This document shows, piece after piece, positions 7,505-15,375 of a stretch of DNA of 15,375 nucleotides. Position 1 is the stretch's first letter, and each line of letters starts with the position of its first letter. Below the pieces are notes generated by a model. The model was not told the origin of the DNA and ran no database searches. It was given only the letters and a program-made list of their open reading frames with translations. The DNA lies in NCBI GenBank assembly GCA_018224455.1, contig JAGTUY010000529.1:1-15375 (forward strand). The letters run 5' to 3'. The DNA is from Desulfosarcina sp. (GTDB taxonomy: Bacteria > Desulfobacterota > Desulfobacteria > Desulfobacterales > Desulfosarcinaceae). The translations under genes were made by a program, and so were the position numbers.

Positions 7505-8553
7505 ATGCATCGCGCCCCTTGGTTCTGATTGTAGATGACAACGCCACCAACCTCGACCTGTTGGTCAACACCCTGAAAACGGAGTACCGGCTGGGCATCG
7601 CCAAAAACGGTCCCAATGCCCTGGAATATGCGGCTAAACATAGACCGGGCCTGGTGCTCCTGGACATCATGATGCCGGAGATGGACGGCTACGAGGTATG
7701 CACCCGGTTGAAAGCCAATCCAAAGACCACGGCCATTCCGATTATTTTCATCACGGCCATGAGTGAAACCGTGAACAAAACCAGGGGATTTGAATTGGGC
7801 GCGGTAGACTATATCACCAAGCCCTTTCACGCAGCAGAGGTCAAAGCCAGGATTCAGACCCATTTGTCGCTTGAGGAGATGAGACGGCAGCTGGAATCCC
7901 AGAACGTGCTTCTGGAGCACCAGGTTGCGCAGAAAACTGCTGAAATACGCGACATGCTCGACGCCAGCATCCGCAGTATGGCCCTTATGGCGGAAATCAG
8001 GGATCCCTACACGGCCGGCCACCAACAGCGGGTGGCCCAGCTGGCCTGCACCATCGCCGGAAAAATGGGCCTTACCACCACGACCATAGAGGGTATTCGC
8101 ATTGCCGGAATCCTTCACGATGTGGGCAAGATCCGCATCCCCGTCTCGATCCTCAGCCGGTCAGGCAGGCTGTTGGATGCGGAATTGGAGATGCTCAAAA
8201 TTCATTCCCAGGTCAGTTTTGACATCCTGAAAAACATCCCCTTTCCGTGGCCGGTGGCCCAGATCGTCCTTCAGCATCATGAACGTCTGGACGGTTCGGG
8301 CTACCCCCAGGGCCTTACCGGAGAGGAGATTATGCTGGAGGCGAGAATATTGGCGGTGGCCGACGTCATGGAGGCCAACAGCTCTTTTCGACCCTATCGC
8401 CCCGCCCGCGGGATCGAGGCCGCCCTGACGAGACTTGCCCAAAAAAAAGGCAAGCAGTACGATGCCGATGCGGTTACGGCCTGTCAGGAACTGTTTGCTC
8501 AAGATGGCTTCAAATTCGATTCCGTCAGCGAGGATCCGGATGCCTTGCGTTGA
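7501..8553 (+). CDS. Response regulator with HD-GYP phosphodiesterase output (RpfG-like)
   Basis: Predicted to hydrolyse a cyclic dinucleotide when phosphorylated. The 350-residue product has a receiver domain (about 6-122) with D12, D13, phospho-acceptor D55, T84 and K107. A coiled linker (about 124-150) leads to an HD-GYP domain (about 155-345). Metal and catalytic motifs are present: H174, HDVGKIRIP (206-214), H235, HHERLDGSGYP (259-269) and D288 before the SSFRPYRPA segment. No expected residue is missing, so it is probably active. HD-GYP proteins cleave c-di-GMP, and some (the Vibrio cholerae V-cGAPs, Myxococcus PmxA) cleave 3',3'-cGAMP. Substrate choice cannot be read from the sequence, but the cyclase with Ser at its selectivity position in the same cluster makes cGAMP worth considering. 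The 4-bp ATGA overlap with the hybrid kinase gene implies coupled translation and a phosphotransfer pair. Confidence 0.94.
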   Translation: MNASRPLVLIVDDNATNLDLLVNTLKTEYRLGIAKNGPNALEYAAKHRPGLVLLDIMMPEMDGYEVCTRLKANPKTTAIPIIFITAMSETVNKTRGFELGAVDYITKPFHAAEVKARIQTHLSLEEMRRQLESQNVLLEHQVAQKTAEIRDMLDASIRSMALMAEIRDPYTAGHQQRVAQLACTIAGKMGLTTTTIEGIRIAGILHDVGKIRIPVSILSRSGRLLDAELEMLKIHSQVSFDILKNIPFPWPVAQIVLQHHERLDGSGYPQGLTGEEIMLEARILAVADVMEANSSFRPYRPARGIEAALTRLAQKKGKQYDADAVTACQELFAQDGFKFDSVSEDPDALR

Positions 8554-8604
8554 GCACCTGCTGTTTACGCATTTTAATACCCATCCAAAAACGAGGAAAA
8601 TCTA

Positions 8605-9876
8605 ATGACCGGTCAGGCGTATATTGAAATCGAAGGGGGCAAACCCCTATCCGGCAGTGTTTGTGTGCAGGGGTCCAAGAATGCGCTTCTGCCCATGCTG
8701 GCTGCATCCCTGCTGCCTGAAAAAGGATGCAGCGTGATCCGCAACGTGCCGCCGCTGAACGACATCCTCGTGGCCTTTGAACTCATGCGCCATGTGGGCG
8801 CCACGGTGGACTATTTTGCCAACGAGAAAGTGGTCTGCGTGGATGCCACCCACCTGACCCGCCCGGACCTTCCCGAATCGCTGACCTGCCGCCTGCGGGC
8901 GTCTGTGCTCTTCATCCCGCCGCTGCTTAAACGGCTGGGTGAAGTCAGGCTACCCAGTGTCGGCGGCTGCCCGTTGGGAGCCCGGAACCTGAACTACCAC
9001 TACCGGGGATTCGCCCGGCTGGGGGCGCGGATCACCAGCGGCGATGACTTTGTCATCAGCGGCGAAGTCTTTACGGGCAGCACCATGTACCTGGATTTTC
9101 CCAGCCACACCGGCACGGAGAACCTGATGATGGCGGCCTCCTTTTCAAAAGGTGTCTCCGTCATCGAGAATGCCGCCTCCGATCCCGAAATCTACGATTT
9201 CGCCAATTTTCTGATCAAGATGGGCGGCAAAATTCACGGCCTGGGCACCCGTACCCTGACCGTGGAGGGGGTGCCGGCCTTGACTCCCATCGACCACTAC
9301 GCCATGAACGACCGGCTGGATGCCGGCTTGTTCATGATGGCCGCCGGGATTGCAGGGGGCAAGATCTCCATCATCGGCGTGGCCCCCGGGGATTTGCGGA
9401 TTCTCATCGAAAAAATGATGCAGATGGGGATCGAGATCGGCATCAACGGGCATGTGCTGGACGTGTCGTCCCCGGGCAGAGGTCTGAAACCGGTCAACGT
9501 GCTCACCTGCCCCTACCCCGGATTCGCCACGGATTTCCAGCCGGCCATCATGGCCCTCTCCTGCATTGCCGACGGCCAAAGCTACATCCGGGAGCGCATT
9601 TTCGACAAGCGCTTCAGCCAGGTGGCCGAACTGAGAAAACTCGGGGCTTCCATCAACCTGGATGAAGAGGAGGGCCTGGCCATCGTCAACGGACCCACCG
9701 CCTTCAAGGGTGCGGACACCGATCCGGACAACATCCGGGCGGCCTCGTGCATTCTGTTGGCCGGGCTGGCCTGCCCGGAAAAGACCATTATCAGGAACGT
9801 CTATCAGATCGGCCGGGGGCATTTCGACATCGAAAACCGCTTTCAGCAGATCGGCGCCAGTGTGGCCATCAGATAG
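8605..9876 (+). CDS. murA: UDP-N-acetylglucosamine 1-carboxyvinyltransferase (divergent MurA)
   Basis: Transfers enolpyruvate from PEP to UDP-GlcNAc, the first committed step of peptidoglycan synthesis, in the cytoplasm. The 423 residues match the family length. Residues equivalent to the E. coli active site are visible: K25 and N26 in GSKNALLP, R98 in LRAS, the fosfomycin-target C122 and R127 in GGCPLGAR, D310 in FATDFQ, R336 in DKRF, R378 in NIRAAS and R404 in GRGHFDIE. The residues around them are unusual: GARNLNYHY where typical MurA has GARPVDLH, and GRGH for DRGY. It could therefore be a second, specialised MurA paralogue. A ribosome binding site, GAGGAAAA, precedes the ATG. It starts 51 bp after the HD-GYP gene without a visible terminator, so it may be cotranscribed with the signalling genes. 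It ends about 80 bp before the thiamine leader. Confidence 0.88.
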   Translation: MTGQAYIEIEGGKPLSGSVCVQGSKNALLPMLAASLLPEKGCSVIRNVPPLNDILVAFELMRHVGATVDYFANEKVVCVDATHLTRPDLPESLTCRLRASVLFIPPLLKRLGEVRLPSVGGCPLGARNLNYHYRGFARLGARITSGDDFVISGEVFTGSTMYLDFPSHTGTENLMMAASFSKGVSVIENAASDPEIYDFANFLIKMGGKIHGLGTRTLTVEGVPALTPIDHYAMNDRLDAGLFMMAAGIAGGKISIIGVAPGDLRILIEKMMQMGIEIGINGHVLDVSSPGRGLKPVNVLTCPYPGFATDFQPAIMALSCIADGQSYIRERIFDKRFSQVAELRKLGASINLDEEEGLAIVNGPTAFKGADTDPDNIRAASCILLAGLACPEKTIIRNVYQIGRGHFDIENRFQQIGASVAIR

Positions 9877-9912
9877 GTGGCAGTCGTACCGTTTACGCTC
9901 GCGGGTCATCGC

Positions 9913-9952
9913 TTGACTTTGCCGACAACACCCTTTACTATACAACTATAAT
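9913..9952 (+). promoter_or_regulatory. Promoter for the thiamine operon
   Basis: TTGACT (9913-9918) is followed after 17 bp by TACTAT (9936-9941), a plausible sigma-70 pair. A perfect TATAAT (9947-9952) lies just downstream. With CCGACA (9922-9927) at 19 bp it would put the transcription start near 9959, right at the first riboswitch helix. The two possibilities overlap, and the sequence alone does not decide between them. Confidence 0.6.
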
Positions 9953-9956
9953 TTGA

Positions 9957-10047
9957 ACGCTGGGGGTGCCCCGACAATCGGGCTGAGATGGCGCAACGGC
10001 GCCGACCCTTTGAACCTGATGCAGATAATACTGCCGTAGGAAAGCTG
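9957..10047 (+). ncRNA. TPP riboswitch (THI element) aptamer
   Basis: This 5' leader carries the conserved THI-box sequences in order: GGGGTGCC (9963-9970), CTGAGA (9983-9988), GACCCTTTGAACCTGAT (10004-10020), then an ATAATACTGCCGTAGG segment (10025-10040). Supporting hairpins are visible: CCCGA/TCGGG around 9970-9982, GGCGC/GCGCC around 9990-10003, and GCAG/CTGC (10021-10034). The closing P1 helix pairs GCT (9959-9961) with AGC (10043-10045). It senses thiamine pyrophosphate and controls thiSGHFC through the downstream terminator. Confidence 0.95.
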
Positions 10048-10085
10048 AGACAAGAAGACGCGGTTTCGAATTTTTTGTCAGGCTT
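10042..10085 (+). promoter_or_regulatory. Predicted antiterminator of the TPP riboswitch
   Basis: AAGCT (10042-10046) can pair with GGCTT (10081-10085), and GACAAGAAG (10049-10057) with TTTTTTGTC (10071-10079), including G-U pairs. The first strand contains the 3' half of P1, and the second contains the 5' half of the terminator stem. This helix therefore excludes both, as expected for a ligand-controlled transcription switch. It was inferred by hand pairing and not folded computationally. Confidence 0.7.
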
Positions 10086-10111
10086 GCCCCTTTCGGCAGG
10101 CCTTTTTTTTT
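10080..10111 (+). terminator. Rho-independent terminator in the thi leader (riboswitch expression platform)
   Basis: A 9-bp stem pairs AGGCTTGCC (10080-10088) with GGCAGGCCT (10095-10103), with one G-U pair and the loop CCTTTC. It is followed directly by a run of T (10103-10111). It lies between the aptamer and thiS, so TPP binding should stop transcription before the operon. Confidence 0.9.
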
Positions 10112-10175
10112 GCCCGGCGGATAGCTGCTCCTAAACAACGACGCACCGCCTATCGACCGCAGTACGGAGACGACC

Positions 10176-10376
10176 ATGGACATCCTGCTCAATGGGCAAA
10201 CGACACCGGTGGCGGCAGGCATCACCATCGCGGACCTGATCCGGGAGAAGGATCTGGACCCGGGTACGGTGGTGGTAGAACACAACCTGACGATCGTCAC
10301 ATCCGCCGATTTGGACCAAATCACCCTTCAGCAAAACGATGCCCTCGAAATCCTCAAATTCGTGGGCGGAGGATGA
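10176..10376 (+). CDS. thiS: ThiS sulfur-carrier protein
   Basis: Small ubiquitin-fold protein that carries sulfur as a C-terminal thiocarboxylate for thiazole formation. The 66 residues match the family, and the chain ends in the required Gly-Gly (KFVGGG). ThiF adenylates this C-terminus, and the thiocarboxylate is used by ThiG. A good ribosome binding site, GGAGA (10166-10170), precedes the ATG. It is the first gene after the TPP riboswitch and lies 4 bp before thiG. Confidence 0.95.
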   Translation: MDILLNGQTTPVAAGITIADLIREKDLDPGTVVVEHNLTIVTSADLDQITLQQNDALEILKFVGGG

Positions 10377-10380
10377 AGCC

Positions 10381-11172
10381 ATGAAGCCAACCCATTCCAC
10401 GGATGCCCTAACCATTGGCGGGCATGCGTTTGACTCGCGCCTGCTGATCGGCACCGGCAAGTATCCTGCAGATGACATGATCCCGAAAATTATTGCGGCC
10501 TCGGGATCCCGAATCATCACCGTGGCCCTGCGTCGGGTGGATTTTACGGCAACCACCGACAACGTGATGCGGCACATCCCCGACGACATGCAGCTGCTGC
10601 CCAACACCTCCGGTGCGCGCACTGCCGAAGAGGCCGTGCGCATCGCCCGACTGGCCCGGGCCACCGGCTGCGGCAACTGGGTCAAGATCGAGGTCATCCC
10701 GGACAACCGACATCTTTTGCCTGACGGCCACGAAACCGTCCGGGCCACCGAAATCCTGGTAAAGGAGGGCTTCGTGGTGCTGCCTTACATCAACGCGGAC
10801 CCCATCGTCGCCCGCCAACTGGAGGCTGCGGGCGCCGCCGCCGTGATGCCGTTAGGCGCACCCATCGGAACCAACCGGGGGCTCACCACTCGGGAAATGC
10901 TGCAGATCATTATCGATGAAATCACCATCCCCGTGGTGGTGGATGCAGGCATCGGCAAACCCTCACAGGCCTGCGAAGCCATGGAGATGGGCGCCGACGC
11001 CTGCCTGGTGAACACGGCCATTGCCAGCGCCGCGGACCCGGTGGCCATGGCCGGGGCCTTTGCCGCGGCCATCAGAGCAGGCAGGGATGCCTGGCACGCC
11101 GGATTGGGGGCCATGCAGACCCACGCGGCAGCATCCTCCCCGCTGACCGGTTTTCTCTACCAGCAGGAATAA
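10381..11172 (+). CDS. thiG: Thiazole synthase ThiG
   Basis: Cytoplasmic TIM-barrel enzyme that condenses 1-deoxy-D-xylulose 5-phosphate, ThiS thiocarboxylate and dehydroglycine into the thiazole phosphate. The 263 residues match the family. K102 in NWVKIEVIPD is the expected Schiff-base lysine. The phosphate-binding glycine segments are visible (LIGTGKYP near 21-29 and VVDAGIGKPS further on), as is LGAPIGTNRGL. The frame is open to an ATG at 10339 inside thiS, but the ATG at 10381 is preceded by GGAGG at the end of thiS and gives the family N-terminus, so I chose it. Translation is probably coupled to thiS. Confidence 0.96.
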   Translation: MKPTHSTDALTIGGHAFDSRLLIGTGKYPADDMIPKIIAASGSRIITVALRRVDFTATTDNVMRHIPDDMQLLPNTSGARTAEEAVRIARLARATGCGNWVKIEVIPDNRHLLPDGHETVRATEILVKEGFVVLPYINADPIVARQLEAAGAAAVMPLGAPIGTNRGLTTREMLQIIIDEITIPVVVDAGIGKPSQACEAMEMGADACLVNTAIASAADPVAMAGAFAAAIRAGRDAWHAGLGAMQTHAAASSPLTGFLYQQE

Positions 11173-11182
11173 AGCGCAACCC

Positions 11183-12292
11183 ATGGACTTTTACGAACGC
11201 TATGCCGCCTATGGCGACGGCGAATTTTTCCGCCAGGTTCAATCGGTAACCGAGGGTGATGTTCAACGGGTGCTGGGTAAACACACGCTCTCCCCCGGAG
11301 ATTATTTGAGTCTTTTGTCGCCAGCGGCCGCGCCGCATTTAGAGCCGATGGCCCAGAAGTCCCACTCCCTGACGATCGCCCAATTCGGCCGCACCATGGT
11401 GCTGTATACGCCGCTGTACCTGTCCAACTTCTGCACCAACCAGTGTCTGTACTGCGGTTTCAGCCGGAACAACCGCATCGTCCGCCGCCGGTTGACCGTA
11501 GACGAAGTGGAGACCGAAGCCCGGGCCATTGCCGCGACCGGACTCAAGCACGTCCTGATTCTCACCGGCGACGCGCCGGATATCGCCGGCGTGGATTACA
11601 TCGAGAGCTGCTGTAAGATGCTTGGCCGCTATTTCCCGGCCATCGGCATCGAGATCTATGCCTTGTCGCAGGCAGACTACCGACGCCTGATCGAATCCGG
11701 GGTCGACAGCTTGACCATCTACCAGGAAACATACAACGAGGCGCTTTACAGCCGGCTGCACCCCGGAGGTCCCAAACGGAACTACCGCTTCCGCCTGGAT
11801 GCACCGGAGCGCGCCTGCCGGGCAGGCATGCGGGCAGTCAACGTGGGGGCGCTGCTGGGTCTGGACGACTGGCGACGCGACGCCTTCTTTACCGGCCTGC
11901 ACGCCTGCTACCTCCAGGACCGTTACCCGCAGACGGAGATCAGTGTATCCCTGCCCCGCATGCGGCCCCACGTGGGCGGTTACCAACCCGGATGCATCGT
12001 TGAAGACCGCCACATCGTCCAGACGATGATCGCCCTGCGCCTGTTCATGCCCCGCGTAGGCATCACCATCTCCACACGGGAAAGCGCCCGGTTCCGGGAC
12101 CGGCTCCTGCCGTTGGGTGTCACCCGCATGTCTGCCGGTTCCTGCACGGCCGTGGGCGGCAGAACGGACAAAACGGCCAACACCGGCCAGTTCGACATAT
12201 CCGATGAACGCTCAGCACCGGAAATGGTGGACATGCTCCGCCGGGCAGGCTGGCAGCCGGTGTTCAAGGATTGGCAACGGTTAGGCGTTTAG
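11183..12292 (+). CDS. thiH: 2-iminoacetate synthase ThiH (radical SAM)
   Basis: Cleaves L-tyrosine to dehydroglycine (2-iminoacetate) and p-cresol, supplying the glycine-derived part of the thiazole without oxygen. The 369-residue protein has the radical SAM cluster motif CTNQCLYC (C84, C88, C91), a following glycine-rich SAM-contact segment (LILTGDAP) and the C-terminal SAGSCTAVGG region typical of ThiH. Anaerobes use ThiH where aerobes use the oxidase ThiO, which is absent here. It starts 10 bp after thiG. The ribosome binding site is weak: AGGA lies about 14 bp from the ATG, inside the thiG end. Confidence 0.95.
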   Translation: MDFYERYAAYGDGEFFRQVQSVTEGDVQRVLGKHTLSPGDYLSLLSPAAAPHLEPMAQKSHSLTIAQFGRTMVLYTPLYLSNFCTNQCLYCGFSRNNRIVRRRLTVDEVETEARAIAATGLKHVLILTGDAPDIAGVDYIESCCKMLGRYFPAIGIEIYALSQADYRRLIESGVDSLTIYQETYNEALYSRLHPGGPKRNYRFRLDAPERACRAGMRAVNVGALLGLDDWRRDAFFTGLHACYLQDRYPQTEISVSLPRMRPHVGGYQPGCIVEDRHIVQTMIALRLFMPRVGITISTRESARFRDRLLPLGVTRMSAGSCTAVGGRTDKTANTGQFDISDERSAPEMVDMLRRAGWQPVFKDWQRLGV

Positions 12293-12357
12293 GCGGAAGC
12301 GGTTTAGACTGGAGGCGAAGGGCTGGATTGCTTCCGGGATTGGAACAGAATTGATCC

Positions 12358-12987
12358 ATGACGAATAATCCATTTCTCATCGGCCTGCAGACCCATTTTA
12401 CGGATGATCAGATCCGGTGCCTGGGATCGGTATGCGTTGGCATCGCCGGAGCCGGCGGCCTGGGCTCGAACGCTGCCGCCCATCTGGTGCGGTCCGGCAT
12501 CGGCCGGCTGGTGGTTGCCGACTTCGATCATGTGGCCTCATCCAATCTGAACCGCCAGTTTTATTTCATCGACCAGGTGGGCATGAAAAAGGTGACCGCA
12601 CTCGAAGCAAACCTGAAGCGGATCAACCCTGACCTTGACATGCAGGCCTTGGACATACAGCTGAATGCCGCCAACATCGGCCAGGCGTTCGAACGTTGCC
12701 ACATGATCGTAGAAGCCCTGGACCGCGCCCGGGACAAGAAAATGATGGCCGACGCCCTCATGGCCGATCCCCGTCTGCTGGTATGCGCATCGGGAATCGG
12801 CGGCTGGGGGGGCAGCAATCGGATCCGGACCCGTGGCGTGCGCAATGGCTTTTACCTGGTGGGGGACGGGCGCTCGGAAGTATCCGATACCATGCCGCCC
12901 ACATCCGCCGTCGTTGGCCTTGCCGCCGCCAAGCAGGCGGATGTTGTTATCGAGGCCATCTTGGGCAGCCATCCCTTGATCCCTTGA
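12358..12987 (+). CDS. thiF: Short-form ThiF adenylyltransferase for ThiS
   Basis: Activates the C-terminus of ThiS by adenylation before sulfur transfer. The 209-residue protein is a compact E1-like enzyme with the nucleotide loop GAGGLG (31-36), D55 in VADFDHV, the N63/R66 pair in SSNLNRQF, the lysine after GM (77) and D122 in EALDRA. It is shorter than E. coli ThiF and lacks the paired zinc CxxC motifs, matching the short ThiF type common in anaerobes. The stop codon lies inside an 8-bp tandem repeat, so the last residues (SHPLIP) are partly repeat-encoded. It begins 65 bp after thiH with only a weak ribosome binding site and lies 31 bp before thiC. Confidence 0.9.
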   Translation: MTNNPFLIGLQTHFTDDQIRCLGSVCVGIAGAGGLGSNAAAHLVRSGIGRLVVADFDHVASSNLNRQFYFIDQVGMKKVTALEANLKRINPDLDMQALDIQLNAANIGQAFERCHMIVEALDRARDKKMMADALMADPRLLVCASGIGGWGGSNRIRTRGVRNGFYLVGDGRSEVSDTMPPTSAVVGLAAAKQADVVIEAILGSHPLIP

Positions 12988-13004
12988 ACCCTTGAACTCT
13001 CGAA
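12973..13004 (+). repeat. 8-bp tandem repeat across the thiF stop codon
   Basis: Four consecutive octamers are visible: CCCTTGAT, CCCTTGAA, CCCTTGAA and a degenerate CTCTCGAA. The thiF stop TGA (12985-12987) is in the second unit. The repeat ends 14 bp before the thiC ATG, close to its ribosome binding site AAGGAA. Confidence 0.8.
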
Positions 13005-13018
13005 CATAAGGAACAATC

Positions 13019-14319
13019 ATGACTTACACCACCCAGATGGACGCCGCCCGCCAGGGCATCATCACGTCCCAGATGAACATCGTTGCCCGAAAAGAGAAGA
13101 TGGCACCCAAAACGCTGCGCGATTTGATCGCCGCCGGCAAGGTGATCATCCCGGCCAACAGGAACCACACCAACCTGGACCCGGAAGGCGTCGGCCATGG
13201 GCTTCGCACCAAGATCAACGTCAACCTGGGCATTTCCAAGGACTGTTGCGATGTCGATCGGGAGATGGACAAGGTCCGGTTGGCCCTGGCGCTGAAAACC
13301 GAAGCCATCATGGACCTGAGCTGCTATGGCAAGACCCGGGAATTCCGTCGCCGGCTGGTTTCGATGTCGCCGGCCATGATCGGCACCGTTCCCATCTACG
13401 ATGCCGTGGGCTTTTACGACAAGAACCTCAAGGATCTCACGGTGGACGAGATTTTTGATGTAGTGGCACGCCACTGCGAGGACGGGGTGGACTTTCTCAC
13501 CATTCATGCCGGCCTCAACCGCAGTGCCGCCGAAAAAATCAACCGCCGGGAGCGCATCACCAACATCGTCTCGCGTGGCGGTTCCCTCATGTTCACCTGG
13601 ATGCAGCTCAACAACCGGGAAAACCCCTTTTACGAATACTACGACCGATTGTTGGAGATCTGCCAGGCGTACGACGTCAGCCTTAGCCTGGGCGATGGCT
13701 GCCGGCCGGGCTGCCTGCACGATTCCACCGACGCCAGCCAGGTCGAAGAGCTGATCACCTTGGGGGAGTTGACCCAGCTGGCCTGGGAGAAGAACGTCCA
13801 GGTGATGATCGAAGGGCCGGGCCACATGGCGTTGAACGAAATCGCCGGCAACATCATGCTGGAAAAGCGCTTGTGCCATGGCGCGCCGTTTTACGTGCTG
13901 GGACCCATCGTCACCGACGTGGCACCCGGCTACGACCACATCACCAGCGCCATCGGCGGCGCCGTGGCTGCGGCCAGCGGCGCCGACTTCCTCTGCTACG
14001 TCACCCCGGCCGAGCATTTGCGCCTGCCCGATCGGGAAGACATGCAAGAGGGCATCATTGCCGTGCGCATCGCCGCCCACGCCGCCGACATCGCCAAGGG
14101 CATCCCCGGTGCCAGAGAGTGGGACGATGCCATGGGCCGGGCACGGGCGGACCTGGACTGGAAACGGATGCTGGGTCTGGCCATGGACCCGGAAAAGGCC
14201 GCGCGCTACCGGGAAAGCTCGCAACCCGAGCATGAGGCCAGCTGTACCATGTGCGGCAAGATGTGCGCCGTGCGCAACATGAACCGGGTGCTGGCGGGGA
14301 AGGATATACAGCTCAACGA

Positions 14320-14323
<4 letters not shown>
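13019..14323 (+). CDS. thiC: Phosphomethylpyrimidine synthase ThiC (short form)
   Basis: Radical SAM enzyme that rearranges aminoimidazole ribotide into the thiamine pyrimidine (HMP phosphate). The 434-residue form lacks the long N-terminal extension of E. coli-type ThiC. Family motifs are visible: PANRNHTNLDPEGVG (45-59), NLGISKD (69-75), LSLGDGCRPGC (222-232), IEGPGHM (264-270), GPIVTDVAPGYDHI (295-308) and CYVTPAEHL (326-334). The C-terminal cluster motif CTMCGKMC (C409, C412, C416) has three residues between the last two cysteines, where the textbook ThiC motif has four. A paralogue making 5-hydroxybenzimidazole (BzaF) is the main alternative, but location in a TPP-riboswitch operon with thiSGHF favours ThiC. 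AAGGAA precedes the ATG. The stop overlaps the convergent cysK stop. Confidence 0.93.
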
Positions 14324-15236
<913 letters not shown>

Positions 15237-15240
<4 letters not shown>

Positions 15241-15375
15241 GATATTCTCCTTGCAGCGGTACGTGGGGCTCCGCGGGCCTCCTTGATAATCAGTCTGGGC
15301 ATTTCCATCATCACGGTGGTATCGGGCGGGATGGATTCGGTCAGCCAGACGTTGCCGCCCACCACCGAACGGGCG
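15237..15375 (-). CDS. cysE: Serine O-acetyltransferase, 3' end only
   Basis: The last 45 codons of a gene that enters from the right edge, read on the minus strand. The peptide contains VVGGNVWLTESIPPDTTV followed by MPRLIIKEARG. This is the last turns of a left-handed beta-helix and the tail of an EpsC-like serine acetyltransferase, which makes O-acetylserine for CysK. The family call rests on this short tail and on the adjacent cysK. The stop TGA (15239-15237) overlaps the cysK start, so the two genes form a coupled cysE-cysK operon. Confidence 0.8.

Noticed and set aside
7444..8118. Minus-strand open frame of 224 codons opposite the kinase end and HD-GYP regulator
   Set aside because: Antisense to conserved receiver and HD-GYP motifs, with no recognisable domain.
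9145..9945. Minus-strand open frame of 266 codons opposite murA
   Set aside because: Antisense to a conserved gene, no motifs, and it extends into the thi promoter region.
10339..10380. Earlier ATG for thiG
   Set aside because: It lies within thiS and adds 14 residues outside the family; the ATG at 10381 has GGAGG upstream.

Overview
The window looks like chromosomal DNA from an anaerobic, GC-rich member of the Desulfobacterota (the old deltaproteobacteria, sulfate-reducer-like). This is inferred from gene content and protein style only: a class II photolyase, many multidomain signalling proteins, an oxygen-independent thiamine pathway (ThiH with a short ThiF and a short ThiC) and an EpsC-like serine acetyltransferase. 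I see no mobile elements, tRNA or rRNA genes, or CRISPR arrays. The coding density is high.

Layout. (1) 1-1455, minus strand: a class II CPD photolyase, possibly followed by the start of another minus-strand gene at the left edge. (2) 1456-1568: a short divergent promoter region holding a 6-bp inverted repeat. (3) 1569-8553, plus strand: four tightly packed signalling genes. These are a PAS-PAS-GGDEF protein whose nucleotide-selectivity residue is Ser instead of Asp, as in the 'Hypr' cGAMP synthases; a membrane-anchored canonical diguanylate cyclase with an intact inhibitory site; a 1160-residue hybrid histidine kinase with a periplasmic PhnD/TtrS-like sensor, two receiver domains and an HPt domain; and a response regulator with an HD-GYP phosphodiesterase output, overlapping the kinase by 4 bp. 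(4) 8605-9876: a divergent MurA. (5) 9913-14323: a promoter, a TPP riboswitch with a legible antiterminator/terminator switch, and thiS-thiG-thiH-thiF-thiC. (6) 14320-15375, minus strand: cysK and the 3' end of cysE, converging on thiC with a 4-bp overlap.

How it fits together. The signalling block could be a self-contained cyclic-dinucleotide module. A periplasmic ligand signal would pass through a His-Asp-His-Asp relay to an HD-GYP phosphodiesterase, with two synthases of apparently different nucleotide specificity encoded just upstream. The right half makes the thiazole (thiSGHF) and pyrimidine (thiC) precursors of thiamine under TPP feedback. cysE-cysK makes cysteine, the usual sulfur source for ThiS thiocarboxylate. 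thiE and thiD are not in the window.

The most interesting element is the probable Hypr-type GGDEF protein in an operon with a canonical cyclase, a TtrS-like sensor kinase and an HD-GYP regulator.
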